Of a DNA stretch of 64,000 nucleotides, positions 8,377-17,313 are shown one piece after another (the first letter of the stretch is position 1; the number at the start of each line of letters is the position of its first letter). A program made the position numbers and the translations under genes. The stretch comes from Marilutibacter spongiae (GTDB lineage: Bacteria > Pseudomonadota > Gammaproteobacteria > Xanthomonadales > Xanthomonadaceae): contig NZ_JACHTF010000005.1 in assembly GCF_014145325.1 (NCBI RefSeq), positions 142,259 to 206,258 of the forward strand, given 5' to 3'. The notes beneath the pieces were generated by a model, which saw nothing but the letters and a program-made list of their open reading frames with translations, was not told where the DNA came from and did no database searches.

Positions 8377-8439
8377 GGAATGCCGTCATTATATCACTAC
8401 TTGCTAATTTAGCAATAGCTAATATAATGACGGCATTCC
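8377..8439. promoter_or_regulatory. Symmetric divergent promoter-operator of the bigR and blh operons
   Basis: A perfect 15-bp dyad TTGCTAATTTAGCAA at 8401-8415 is nested in a perfect 18-bp inverted repeat (GGAATGCCGTCATTATAT at 8377-8394 and its complement at 8422-8439). Both dyads centre on base 8408. Each arm holds a consensus -10: TATAAT at 8423-8428 for plus and at 8388-8393 (as ATTATA) for minus. Each half of the inner dyad supplies a -35-like TTGCTA, 16 bases from its -10. A repressor bound at the inner dyad would cover both -35 elements. Confidence 0.85.
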
Positions 8440-8455
8440 CGACAGGAGATGTCGA

Positions 8456-9322
8456 ATGAACACCTTGGTCCATCCCTTCTTCCACGCCGATACCAATACC
8501 TGGACGTACCTCGTCCACGCCGAAGGCGCCCACGAAGCCGCGGTGATCGATCCGGTCCTGGACTTCGACCCCAAGTCCGGACGCACGGACAGGCACTCGG
8601 CCCAGGCCCTGGTCGATGCCGTCGCGGCAGCCGGCCTGGACGTGCGCTGGATCCTGGAAACCCATGCCCACGCCGACCATCTCAGCGCCGGCCACTGGCT
8701 GAAAGCCCAATGGCCCGGCGCCACCCTCGCCATCGGCGAAGGCATCCGCGCCGTGCAGGAGACGTTCCGCTCGATCTTCAACCTGGGCGACGGCTTCCCG
8801 ATCGACGGTTCGCAGTTCGACCGCCTATTGAGCGACGGCGAGACCTTCGACATCGGCCCCCTCCAGGCGCGGGTGATCGCCGTGCCGGGACACACCCGCG
8901 ACAGCAACGCCTTCCTGGTCGGCGATGCGCTGTTCACCGGCGACTCGATCTTCATGCCCGACGGCGGCACCGCCCGCTGCGACTTCCCGGGCGGCAATGC
9001 GCGCACCCTCTACCGCTCGATCCACAAGCTGTTCGACACCCTGCCCGACGACACGCGGGTGTTCGTCTGCCACGACTACGGTCCGGGGGGCCGCGCCTTC
9101 GCCTGCCAGAGCAGCATCGGCGACCAGAAGCGCGACAACATCCACGTCGGCCAGGGCATCGACGAAGACCGCTTCGTCGAGATGCGGGAGACGCGCGACG
9201 CCACCCTGGCGATGCCCACGCTGATCCTGCCGTCGGTGCAGGTCAACATCCGCGCCGGCCAGCTGCCGCCGGCCGAGGACAACGGCGTGCGCTATCTCAA
9301 GCTTCCCCTCGACCTGCTGTGA
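8456..9322 (+). CDS. blh: MBL-fold persulfide dioxygenase-like enzyme (Blh C-terminal type)
   Basis: 288 residues, a complete metallo-beta-lactamase fold of the ETHE1/Blh branch. The metal motif is THAHADHLSAGHWLK with His70, His72, Asp74 and His75; further ligands lie in VIAVPGHTRDS, in LFTGDSIF and in the late VCHDYGPGG. Persulfide dioxygenases use one mononuclear iron to oxidise glutathione persulfide to sulfite, and Blh-type enzymes detoxify hydrogen sulfide. The N-terminal DUF442 domain present in classical Blh is missing here and seems encoded by the divergent lipoprotein gene. Good AGGAG ribosome site. First gene of the operon with the YeeE/YedE pair and the TauE exporter, which could move the sulfite or thiosulfate produced. 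Confidence 0.88.
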   Translation: MNTLVHPFFHADTNTWTYLVHAEGAHEAAVIDPVLDFDPKSGRTDRHSAQALVDAVAAAGLDVRWILETHAHADHLSAGHWLKAQWPGATLAIGEGIRAVQETFRSIFNLGDGFPIDGSQFDRLLSDGETFDIGPLQARVIAVPGHTRDSNAFLVGDALFTGDSIFMPDGGTARCDFPGGNARTLYRSIHKLFDTLPDDTRVFVCHDYGPGGRAFACQSSIGDQKRDNIHVGQGIDEDRFVEMRETRDATLAMPTLILPSVQVNIRAGQLPPAEDNGVRYLKLPLDLL

Positions 9323-9337
9323 CGCGGAGCACCCGGC

Positions 9338-9769
9338 ATGAGCGTAGCCACTGAGTTCACCCCCCTCGCGTCGCTGGCGGGCGGCGCCCTGATCGGACTG
9401 GCGGCGACCTGGCTGCTCGCGTCCATCGGCCGCATCGCCGGCATCAGCGGCGTGCTCAACCAGGCGGTCGAGCAACGCGACGGCCGCGCCTGGCGGCTGG
9501 CGTTCCTGGCCGGACTGGTCGTCGCCGCCGGCGCCTGGTTCCATGCCACCGGCGTACTGCCGCGCGCCGGTTTCCCGCTGCCGCTGCTGGTGGCGGCGGG
9601 CCTGCTGGTCGGCTTCGGCACGCGTCTGGGCAACGGCTGCACCAGCGGCCATGGCATCTGCGGGCTGGCGCGTCTGTCCCGGCGATCGCTGGTTGCAGTC
9701 GCGGTCTTCATGGCCTGCGGCTTCGCGACGGTGTACATCGTCCGCCACCTTGCCGGGGGCGCGCCATGA
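9338..9769 (+). CDS. YeeE/YedE-family membrane protein, first half
   Basis: 143 residues with about four membrane helices. The signature [19 protein letters not shown] carries the conserved cysteines and glycines of YeeE/YedE (DUF395/Sulf_transp) proteins; the fused family member YeeE of Spirochaeta takes up thiosulfate through such cysteines. Here the transporter is made as two half-size proteins, this and the next gene, whose reading frames overlap by four bases (ATGA). It lies between the dioxygenase and the TauE exporter in a BigR-type operon, so a sulfur-species transport role is likely. Direction and substrate are not established. Confidence 0.85.
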   Translation: MSVATEFTPLASLAGGALIGLAATWLLASIGRIAGISGVLNQAVEQRDGRAWRLAFLAGLVVAAGAWFHATGVLPRAGFPLPLLVAAGLLVGFGTRLGNGCTSGHGICGLARLSRRSLVAVAVFMACGFATVYIVRHLAGGAP

Positions 9770-10182
9770 GGCCCGCACTGCATGCGCTGCTCGCCGGGGC
9801 CCTGTTCGGACTCGGCCTGGCGGTCTCGGGCATGACCAACCCCGACAAGGTGCTGAACTTCCTCGACATCGCCGGCACCTGGGACCCTTCGCTGGCCCTG
9901 GTCATGGGCGGTGCCCTCGCGGTGAGCCTGCCCGGCTATGCCTGGGTCCGCCGGCGCAATCGCACCTTCTGCGACACGCCCTTGCCGGACGCGCCATCCA
10001 CGCGCCTGGACGGCCGCCTGCTGGGCGGCAGCGCCCTGTTCGGCGTGGGCTGGGGCCTGGCGGGCTTCTGCCCGGGACCGGGACTGGCCAACCTCGCGCA
10101 CGGCAGCCTCGAAGCGGTTGTGTTCATGCTGGCCTTGCTGGCAGGCTCGGCACTGGCCCGCTTCATGGTTCCCCCCAATTGA
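9766..10182 (+). CDS. YeeE/YedE-family membrane protein, second half
   Basis: 138 residues and about four hydrophobic helices. The start ATG overlaps the previous stop. It has the companion signature [18 protein letters not shown], with a single conserved cysteine, matching the second repeat of full-length YeeE/YedE transporters; [15 protein letters not shown] near the N-terminus is also typical of this half. It very probably pairs with the preceding protein. The stop overlaps the TTG start of the next gene, so the whole operon looks translationally coupled. Confidence 0.85.
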   Translation: MRPALHALLAGALFGLGLAVSGMTNPDKVLNFLDIAGTWDPSLALVMGGALAVSLPGYAWVRRRNRTFCDTPLPDAPSTRLDGRLLGGSALFGVGWGLAGFCPGPGLANLAHGSLEAVVFMLALLAGSALARFMVPPN

Positions 10183-10928
10183 GCGAAACCGAACTGATCC
10201 TCGCCGTGCTGCTGCTCGGCGTGGCCGCCCTCTATTCCTCGGTCGGCCACGCCGGCGCCAGCGGTTACATCGCGATGATGGCGCTGATGGGCCTCGCGCC
10301 GGAGCAGATCCGTCCGACCGCCCTGACCCTCAACCTGCTGGTGGGCGGCATCGGGCTGTTCCGCTTCTGGCGCAACGGCCACGTCCGCTGGCGCAACGTG
10401 CTGCCCTTCGTCCTGGCGTCCGCACCGGCGGCCTTCTTCGCCGCGCAGGTGCGCTTGCCGAAAGAGAGCTACTCCATCCTCCTGGGCGTGGTGCTGCTGG
10501 TGGCCGCGATCGGCGTGTTCCGCCACGCGTCGCGCGCCGAGGAAGAGGACGCGGCCACGGCGGGCCGTCGCGTGCCATGGGTACCCGGGCTGCTGACCGG
10601 GGCCGTGATCGGCGTGCTGTCGGGACTGACCGGCACCGGTGGCGCGATCTTCCTGACGCCGCTCCTGCTGTTTGCGCGCTGGATGCCCACGCGCGAGGCC
10701 AGCGGCACCTCGGTGGCCTTCGTCTGGATCAACTCGCTCACCGCGCTCGCCGGGCTCCTGCACGCCACCGGCAGCCTGCCGACGGCGCTGCCCCTGTGGC
10801 TCGGGGCGGTGGCGGTAGGCGCCCTGGTCGGCACCCAGATGGGCCTGCGCTGGGTCCCGGTGCGTGGCCTGCGCCTGCTGCTGGGATTCGTCCTGCTGAT
10901 CGCGGCCGGGAAGCTGTTCTTCGCCTGA
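10179..10928 (+). CDS. TauE/SafE-family sulfite/sulfur anion exporter
   Basis: 249 residues starting at TTG 10179, which overlaps the stop of the previous gene (TTGA). It has about eight membrane helices in two repeats: LYSSVGHAGASGYIAMMALMG near the start and LTGTGGAIFLTPLLLF in the middle are the twin TauE/SafE motifs. The family exports sulfite, sulfoacetate or related anions. As last gene of the operon behind the persulfide dioxygenase it would remove toxic sulfite, the same logic as in Blh operons of Agrobacterium and Xylella. The non-ATG start is inferred from the overlap; a later GTG would remove part of the first helix. Confidence 0.88.
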   Translation: MSETELILAVLLLGVAALYSSVGHAGASGYIAMMALMGLAPEQIRPTALTLNLLVGGIGLFRFWRNGHVRWRNVLPFVLASAPAAFFAAQVRLPKESYSILLGVVLLVAAIGVFRHASRAEEEDAATAGRRVPWVPGLLTGAVIGVLSGLTGTGGAIFLTPLLLFARWMPTREASGTSVAFVWINSLTALAGLLHATGSLPTALPLWLGAVAVGALVGTQMGLRWVPVRGLRLLLGFVLLIAAGKLFFA

Positions 10929-11004
10929 TCGCCCTCCGCCCCGCTCCGCCCGCGACCGGCGTCCGTCACCTGCCCGCCATGCGCAGGCGCGTTAGGCTGT
11001 CGCC

Positions 11005-12969
11005 ATGACCGATGCCAGCCCCGGGCGGCCGACGCCCGCCACCCACCTCGACGATGCCGTGTCGAAGATGCTCGAGCGGATCGAGGGGCCGCTGCGGATC
11101 GGCGCCCCACTCGGCCTGGGCAAGCCGCACCGGCTGCTCAACGCGCTGTACGAACGCATGGCCGCCTCGCCCGAACGCGGCCTGCACCTCTACACGGCGC
11201 TCTCGCTGGACCCGCCCGGGCCCGCCAAGGGGCTGGAGGGTCGTTTCCTCGGCCCCTTCGTGGCCCGCCATTTCGGCGACGATTTCCCCCGCCTGGCCTA
11301 TGTCCAGGCGCTGCGGCGCAACGCGCTGCCCGCGCACATGGAGGTCGAGGAGTTCTACATGCAGTCCGGCGCCATGCTCGGTTCGCGGCAGGCGCAGCGT
11401 CGCTATGCCAGCCTGAACTACACGCACGTGGCCCGGGCCCTGGCCGACCGCCGGATCAATGCCATCGTGCAGAAGGTCGCGCGCGAGCCGGGCGGCGAAC
11501 GCCTGTCGCTCTCGTGCAATACGGACCTCACGTTCGACGCCCTGGCCGCGGTCGCGTCGCGCGGCCTGCAGCGTCCGCTGATGGTGGCCGAGGTCGACCC
11601 CCAACTGCCCTGGCTGGGCGGCGGCGCGGCCGTGGATGCTGGCTTCTTCGACATCGTGGTCGACCCGCCCGGGCCGCATCCGCGCCTGTTCGGCCTGCCG
11701 CGCCAGCCCGTCACCGACGTCGACTACGCGATCGGCTTCCATGCCAGCACCCTGGTCAAGGACGGCGGCACGCTGCAGATCGGCATCGGCGCACTGGCCG
11801 ACGCCCTGTGCCACGCCCTGGCGCTGCGCCACGCCGACAATGCCACCTATCGACGCGTGCTCGCCGCCCTGGGCGCGGATGCCGCGGAGGACCCTGCGCT
11901 GGGGCCTTTCGACACCGGCCTGTACGGCTGCAGCGAAATGCTCAACGAGGGCTTCCGCCGACTCGTCGATGCCGGCGTGATCCGGCGCAAGGTCGTGGAC
12001 GACCTGGCGCTGATGCAACGCGATGCCGAGGACCGCCTCACCATCGCGGACCGCGAACGGCTCGCGCGCGAGGGCCAGTTCCTGCACGGCGCCTTCTACC
12101 TGGGTTCGCCCGACTTCTACCAGTGGCTGCGCGACCTTCCCGAGGCCACGCGCGCGGCGATCGGCATGTGCCCGGTGAGCGCGGTCAACGAGCTGTATGG
12201 CGGCAACGAGACGCTCGAGCGCCTGCAGCGACGCGACGCGCGATTCTTCAACAGCTGCATGATGGCGACCGCGCTCGGCGCGGCGGTTTCCGATGCGCTG
12301 GAAGACGGCCGGGTGGTATCGGGCGTCGGCGGCCAGTACAACTTCGTGGCGATGGCCCACGCGCTGCCCGATGCGCGCTCGGTGCTGATGTTCCGCGCCA
12401 CCCGCGACAGCAGTGGCCGGCGCAGCTCCAACGTGGTCTGGCGCTACGGCCATGCGACGATCCCGCGCCACCTGCGCGACGTCTACATCACCGAATACGG
12501 CATTGCCGACCTGCGCGGCGCCACCGACGAAGACTGCATCGCGGCGATGGCGGGCATCACCGACGCCGACTTCCAGCCGGCGCTGCTGGCGCAGGCGAAG
12601 TCGGCGGGCAAGATCGCCCGGGACTTCGCGCCGCCGCCGACCGCCTCGCGCAACACCCACGAAGCGCTACGCGCGCGGCTGGCACCGCTGCGCCGCGACG
12701 GCACCCTGCCCGACTACCCGCTCGGCAGCGATTTCACCGTGGTGGAGCAACGCCTGGTCGCGGCGCTGGGCTGGCTGAAGGCGGCAACCGCCTCGCCACC
12801 GGGCAAGCTCGGTACGGTGCTGCGAGCACTCGTCGCAGGCGCCCCGCGCGACCGGGAAGCGCTGCAGCGCATGGACCTGCAGGCGCCCGACGGGGTTGCC
12901 GCGTGGCTGGAGTCGCGGCTCCTGTCGCTCGCCCTGGACAAGGCCTCCGGTGCCGCGACGGCGCCTTAG
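11005..12969 (+). CDS. Acetyl-CoA hydrolase/CoA-transferase family protein
   Basis: 654 residues, longer than the roughly 430-500 of typical succinyl/acetyl-CoA transferases. The C-terminal half shows the family signature SGVGGQYNFVAMAHAL, then SSNVVWRYGHATIPRHLRDVYITEYGIADLRG, corresponding to the AcetylCoA_hyd_C domain. CPVSAVNELYGGNETLE, in the middle, is an inserted region not seen in the short enzymes. The usual HPxFR motif near the end of the domain is replaced by GITDADFQ. Long family members of this kind occur in Xanthomonadaceae without a proven substrate. The gene is probably monocistronic. The CoA-dependent reaction is a family-based inference. Confidence 0.8.
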   Translation: MTDASPGRPTPATHLDDAVSKMLERIEGPLRIGAPLGLGKPHRLLNALYERMAASPERGLHLYTALSLDPPGPAKGLEGRFLGPFVARHFGDDFPRLAYVQALRRNALPAHMEVEEFYMQSGAMLGSRQAQRRYASLNYTHVARALADRRINAIVQKVAREPGGERLSLSCNTDLTFDALAAVASRGLQRPLMVAEVDPQLPWLGGGAAVDAGFFDIVVDPPGPHPRLFGLPRQPVTDVDYAIGFHASTLVKDGGTLQIGIGALADALCHALALRHADNATYRRVLAALGADAAEDPALGPFDTGLYGCSEMLNEGFRRLVDAGVIRRKVVDDLALMQRDAEDRLTIADRERLAREGQFLHGAFYLGSPDFYQWLRDLPEATRAAIGMCPVSAVNELYGGNETLERLQRRDARFFNSCMMATALGAAVSDALEDGRVVSGVGGQYNFVAMAHALPDARSVLMFRATRDSSGRRSSNVVWRYGHATIPRHLRDVYITEYGIADLRGATDEDCIAAMAGITDADFQPALLAQAKSAGKIARDFAPPPTASRNTHEALRARLAPLRRDGTLPDYPLGSDFTVVEQRLVAALGWLKAATASPPGKLGTVLRALVAGAPRDREALQRMDLQAPDGVAAWLESRLLSLALDKASGAATAP

Positions 12970-13016
12970 CGACTTTGCCTATACTGGCGCCTGGCACGCA
13001 GCAGGTCCCTCGCCGG

Positions 13017-13703
13017 ATGTCCGCAGACAACGTCTACAAGCACTTCTACCGCACCATGCGCCTGGCCGCGACCGAGCTCAGCGACGGTGGCGGACCGTTC
13101 GGTTTCGACATCACCACCGCCCTGGAATTCGACTTCCTGGTCGAGCGCTACCAGTGCGACGCGATCATCGAGACGGGCAGCAACATGGGCGATACGACCG
13201 ACTACCTCGCCCGCACCTATCCGCACCTGCAGATCATCACCTGCGACGTGGTCGACAAGTACGTCGACATCGTCAAGCGCCGCGTGGGCTTCATGCCGCA
13301 CACCCACGTGGAGAAGATCGATTCGCCCGAGCTGATCGCGAAGTTCAAGGACGCGTTCCGCTGCCCGCTCTACTACCTCGACGCACACTGGTACGAGGAC
13401 TGGCCGCTGGAACGGGAACTGGGCCTGATCGAGAACGGCGTGGTCTGCGTCGACGACTTCAACATCGGCCATCCGCGCTTCGGTTTCGACAAGTACGGCG
13501 AGGTCGAATGCGGGCCGCGGATGCTGTCGCGCTTCATCGACAAGGTGCCGCACTTCTACACCAACAATCCCGACGCCCAGCACGAACTGCCCTGCCTGCA
13601 GACCGGCCGCCGCGGCGGCAAGGCCTACTTCGCGATCAACCAGTTCGACCACATGAAGCACCACCGCTATTTCCGCCGCTTCGAGACCCCGCGGCCGGAC
13701 TGA
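13017..13703 (+). CDS. SAM-dependent methyltransferase-like protein of unknown function
   Basis: 228 residues. A glycine motif ETGSNMGDTTDYLA is followed by a strand ending in an acidic residue, LQIITCDV, as in the nucleotide-binding part of class I methyltransferase folds. Further on, CPLYYLDAHWYEDWPLERELGLI and VVCVDDFNIGHPRFGFDKYG resemble the aspartate-rich loops of cephalosporin hydroxylase/FkbM-like methyltransferases. I cannot name a substrate. It starts 47 bases after the CoA-transferase gene and may be read through from it. The ATG was chosen as the first one that keeps the FYRTMRLAATEL helix. No signal peptide or membrane segment is seen. Confidence 0.65.
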   Translation: MSADNVYKHFYRTMRLAATELSDGGGPFGFDITTALEFDFLVERYQCDAIIETGSNMGDTTDYLARTYPHLQIITCDVVDKYVDIVKRRVGFMPHTHVEKIDSPELIAKFKDAFRCPLYYLDAHWYEDWPLERELGLIENGVVCVDDFNIGHPRFGFDKYGEVECGPRMLSRFIDKVPHFYTNNPDAQHELPCLQTGRRGGKAYFAINQFDHMKHHRYFRRFETPRPD

Positions 13704-13729
13704 AGCCGGCGCGTCCCCCAGACATGCGA

Positions 13730-13749
13730 ACGGCGCCCGCAGGCGCCGT
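13730..13749 (-). terminator. Hairpin between the methyltransferase-like gene and tkt
   Basis: ACGGCGCC-CGCA-GGCGCCGT forms an 8-bp perfect stem with a four-base loop in the convergent gap. No T-run follows on either strand, so termination strength is uncertain. Confidence 0.45.
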
Positions 13750-13770
13750 CCGTGGTCGAACCCGCCGGCC

Positions 13771-15762
13771 TCAGGCCAGCGCGCGCGCCGCCTCGACGAC
13801 CTTGTCGACGGTGAAGCCGAAATGCTCCATGAGCGGCTTGATCGGCGCGGAGGCGCCGAAGGTGTCGATGCCGACCACCGCGCCGTCGAGGCCGACGTAC
13901 TTGCGCCAGAAGTCGGACACGCCGGCCTCCACCGCGACGCGGCGGCGGCAGGCGCGCGGCAGGACCGACTCGCGATAGGCTTCGTCCTGGCGGTCGAAGA
14001 CGTCGGTCGAGGGCATCGACACCACGCGGACCGAATCGCCGAGGCGTTCGGCGGCCTGCATGGCCAGCCCGACTTCCGAGCCGGTCGCCAGCAGGATCGT
14101 CGCGGGTGCGCCCACCGAGTCCTTGAGCACGTAGCCACCGCGCGCGATGTCGGCGACCTGGGCCGCGTCGCGCGCCTGGTGGTCCAGGTTCTGGCGCGAG
14201 AACACCAGGCAGCTGGGGCCGTCGTGGCGCGTGATCGCGGCCTTCCACGCAACCGCCGACTCGACCGCGTCGCACGGACGCCAGACGTCGTTGTCCGGGA
14301 TGTAGCGCAGGCTGGCGAGGTGCTCGATGGGCTGGTGGGTCGGACCGTCCTCGCCCAGGCCGATCGAGTCGTGGGTGTACACGTGGATCGCCTGCGCGCC
14401 CATCAGCGCGCTCATGCGCACGGCGTTGCGCGCGTAGTCGCTGAACACCAGGAAGGTGGCGTCGTAGGGAATGAAACCGCCGTGCAGGTTGAGGCCGTTG
14501 CTGATCGCGGTCATCGCGAACTCGCGCACGCCGTAGTACACGTAGTTCGCGTCGGCAGCATCGGAGGCGACCGACTTGCTGCCCTTCCACAGGGTCAGGT
14601 TGGAATGCGCGAGGTCGGCCGAACCGCCGATCAGTTCCGGCAGCAGCGGGGCGAAGGCCTCGATGGCCATCTGCGAGGCCTTGCGCGACGCCACTACCGG
14701 GCCGTCCGCCTGCAGGCGCGCGATGTAGGCGTCGGCCTCGGCCACGAAACCCTCGGGCAGCTCGGCGTGCGAGCGCCGGGTCAGCTCGGCGGCCTCGGTG
14801 GGGAACTGCGCGGCGTAGGCGTCGAAGAGGGTGTTCCACTGGTCTTCGCGGACCAGGCCGGCGTTGCCGGCGTGCCAGCCATCGAGAAGCGCCTGCGGGA
14901 TGTCGAAGGCGCCATGGGGCCATCCCAGCGCCTCGCGGGTGGCGGCCACCTCATCGGCGCCCAGCGGCGCGCCATGGCTCGATTCCTTGCCGGCCTTGGC
15001 CGGCGAGCCGTAGCCGATGGTGGTCCGGCAGCAGACCAGGGTCGGCTTGTCACTGGACGCCAGCGCGGCCTCGATCGCCTGTTTGATGGCATCGGCGTCA
15101 TGGCCATCGACGCCGCGCACGACGTTCCAGCCGTAGGCCTCGAAGCGCGCGGGCGTGTCGTCGGTGAACCAGCCCTGGGTGTCGCCGTCGATGGAGATGC
15201 GGTTGTCGTCCCAGAACGCGACCAGCTTGCCCAGGCCCCAGGTGCCGGCGAGCGAGGCGGCCTCGTGGGAAATGCCCTCCATCAGGCAGCCATCGCCCAT
15301 GAACACCCAGGTACGGTGGTCGACGACCTGGAACTCGGGACGGTTGAAGCGCTGGGCCAGCAGCTTCTCGGCCAGCGCCATGCCCACGGCGTTGGCGAAG
15401 CCCTGCCCGAGCGGACCGGTGGTGGTCTCGATGCCCGGGGTCATGAAGTTCTCCGGGTGGCCGGGCGTCTTGTAGCCGAGCTGGCGGAAGTGCTTCAGGT
15501 CCTCGATCGAGAGGTCGTAGCCCGACAGGTGCAGCAGCGCGTACTGCAGCATCGAGCCGTGGCCGTTGGACAGCACGAAGCGGTCGCGGTTGAACCACTT
15601 CGGGTTGTTGGGGTTGTGGCTGTAGTAGTCGTTCCAAAGCACTTCGGCGATGTCGGCCATGCCCATGGGCATGCCGGGATGGCCGGAGTTGGCGGCCTGG
15701 ACCGCGTCGATGGCAAGGAATCGGATGGCGTTCGCGAGGTCGCGGCGGCTGGGCGTCGTCAT
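13771..15762 (-). CDS. tkt: Transketolase
   Basis: 663 residues, standard length. The thiamine diphosphate enzyme moves two-carbon ketol units in the pentose phosphate pathway. The N-terminal [25 protein letters not shown], the TPP/metal motif [15 protein letters not shown], the [23 protein letters not shown] loop and the C-terminal [17 protein letters not shown] are all intact. It has a single ATG start and no obvious operon partner. The symporter lies 168 bases downstream. rpiA of the same pathway is at the far end of this window but is not linked in an operon. Confidence 0.97.
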   Translation of the reverse strand: MTTPSRRDLANAIRFLAIDAVQAANSGHPGMPMGMADIAEVLWNDYYSHNPNNPKWFNRDRFVLSNGHGSMLQYALLHLSGYDLSIEDLKHFRQLGYKTPGHPENFMTPGIETTTGPLGQGFANAVGMALAEKLLAQRFNRPEFQVVDHRTWVFMGDGCLMEGISHEAASLAGTWGLGKLVAFWDDNRISIDGDTQGWFTDDTPARFEAYGWNVVRGVDGHDADAIKQAIEAALASSDKPTLVCCRTTIGYGSPAKAGKESSHGAPLGADEVAATREALGWPHGAFDIPQALLDGWHAGNAGLVREDQWNTLFDAYAAQFPTEAAELTRRSHAELPEGFVAEADAYIARLQADGPVVASRKASQMAIEAFAPLLPELIGGSADLAHSNLTLWKGSKSVASDAADANYVYYGVREFAMTAISNGLNLHGGFIPYDATFLVFSDYARNAVRMSALMGAQAIHVYTHDSIGLGEDGPTHQPIEHLASLRYIPDNDVWRPCDAVESAVAWKAAITRHDGPSCLVFSRQNLDHQARDAAQVADIARGGYVLKDSVGAPATILLATGSEVGLAMQAAERLGDSVRVVSMPSTDVFDRQDEAYRESVLPRACRRRVAVEAGVSDFWRKYVGLDGAVVGIDTFGASAPIKPLMEHFGFTVDKVVEAARALA

Positions 15763-15930
15763 GGCGTCGAGGGCAGTCTTGGAAGCGGCAGGAGGCGCCC
15801 GGGACGCGGCTGGCCGGCCTGGACGCGGGTCCAGGGCGGCCGTGCGGGGGCGACGGGCGCGCTATTGTCCCATCCGGCGGCCCCGCTGTCGCCCTCCCTG
15901 CGCCCGGAGCGTCCGCCCGGGCGCCAGCGT

Positions 15931-17250
15931 TCAGCCTGGCCGGCTGGCGGCGCGGGCTTCGGCGGCCGCTTCACTGCGGCCGATCACCACCGATCCGGCC
16001 ATGTCGCCGCCGACATTGACGACGGTCCGGCACATGTCGAGCAGGCGGTCCACGCCGAGGATCAGGCCGATGCCCTCGGGCGGGATCTTGAACATCACCA
16101 GGATCATCGCGATGACCGGGAGCGAGCCACCCGGCACGCCGGCCGCGCCGATCGAGCCCAGGATGCACATCACCAGGATCATGACCTGCTGGAACAGGCT
16201 CAGGTCGACGCCGAAGAACTGCGCCAGGAACAGCACCGTGATGCCCTCGAACAGGGCCGTGCCGTTCATGTTGGCGGTGGCACCCAGGGTGCAGACGAAC
16301 CGGGCGACGCGGCGCGGTACGCCCAGGGCTTCCTCGGTCACCTTCAGCGTGGTGGGGAGGGTCGCGCTGGACGAGGACGTCGAGAAGGCCGTCAGCAGGG
16401 CGGGTTCCGCGCCGCGGAAGAACGCCCTCGGCGACATCCCGCCGAACAGCTTGAGCAGGATCGGGAACACCACGAAGAAATGGATCGCCAGGGCCAGGAT
16501 CACCGTGCCCACGTAGCGGGCGAGCTGCACCAGCACGTCGACGCCCAGCTTGGCGGTGATGGAGAACAGCAGCGCGGCGACGGCGTACGGCGCCAGCTCG
16601 ATGACCCAGCCGATGAGCTTCAGGCAGATGTCGTAGATGCCCTGCACGGTGGAGACGAAGCTGCGGGTGCCGTCGGTCTGCAGCACCGTCGCGGCCACGC
16701 CGAACATCAGTGCGAAGAACATGACCGCGATGAGGTCGCCGTTGGCCGCGGCGGCGACCGGGTTCTTGGGCACGATGTTGAGCAGGATGTCGATGCCCGA
16801 GACGCCCTCGCGCTTGCTGGCGACGTCCGCCGCGCGCTCCGAGCCGGCGGCCAGCAGGCTCTGGCCGACGTCCTGGGACAGGCCCGTGCCCGGCTGCAGC
16901 ACGTTGACGCAGACCATGCCGATCAGCACCGCGAAGGCCGTCACCACGAGGATCCAGACCAGCGTCTTGCCGCCGATGCGGCCCAGGGACTTGGCGTCGC
17001 CGATCTCGACCACGCCCAGCACCAGGGCGGAGAAGACCAGCGGGATCACCAGCATGAACAGCAGGCGCAGGAACAGCTGGCCCACCGGGTCGGTGACGTA
17101 GTGGATGAGGGCGTCCACCCAGCCCGCCTCGCCGATGAAGAAATTGACCAGCAGGCCGGCGCCGGCACCGACGATGAAGCCCAGCAGCATGCGCGTGTGC
17201 AGGGACAGGCCGGGGCCGCTGGAGGTGTGCGAGGCGTTTTGATCGGTCAT
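15931..17250 (-). CDS. Dicarboxylate/glutamate:cation symporter (DAACS family)
   Basis: 439 residues with the topology of GltP/DctA transporters: eight membrane helices and two re-entrant hairpins. Characteristic motifs are the serine-rich hairpin STSSSSATLPTTLKV, the ATANMNGTALFEGI segment of the unwound seventh helix (the NMDGT motif here as NMNGT), and GAAGVPGGSLPVIAMIL of the second hairpin. It imports glutamate, aspartate or C4-dicarboxylates with protons or sodium; sequence alone does not settle which. The N-terminus (MTDQNASHTSSGPG) is short and cytoplasmic. It stands alone between tkt and the bat operon. Confidence 0.9.
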   Translation of the reverse strand: MTDQNASHTSSGPGLSLHTRMLLGFIVGAGAGLLVNFFIGEAGWVDALIHYVTDPVGQLFLRLLFMLVIPLVFSALVLGVVEIGDAKSLGRIGGKTLVWILVVTAFAVLIGMVCVNVLQPGTGLSQDVGQSLLAAGSERAADVASKREGVSGIDILLNIVPKNPVAAAANGDLIAVMFFALMFGVAATVLQTDGTRSFVSTVQGIYDICLKLIGWVIELAPYAVAALLFSITAKLGVDVLVQLARYVGTVILALAIHFFVVFPILLKLFGGMSPRAFFRGAEPALLTAFSTSSSSATLPTTLKVTEEALGVPRRVARFVCTLGATANMNGTALFEGITVLFLAQFFGVDLSLFQQVMILVMCILGSIGAAGVPGGSLPVIAMILVMFKIPPEGIGLILGVDRLLDMCRTVVNVGGDMAGSVVIGRSEAAAEARAASRPG

Positions 17251-17313
17251 GGTGCGATTCCGTCGGGACGCGGCGAGCTTATCAAACCGGGCACCCGCGC
17301 CCGCCTGGACCGC

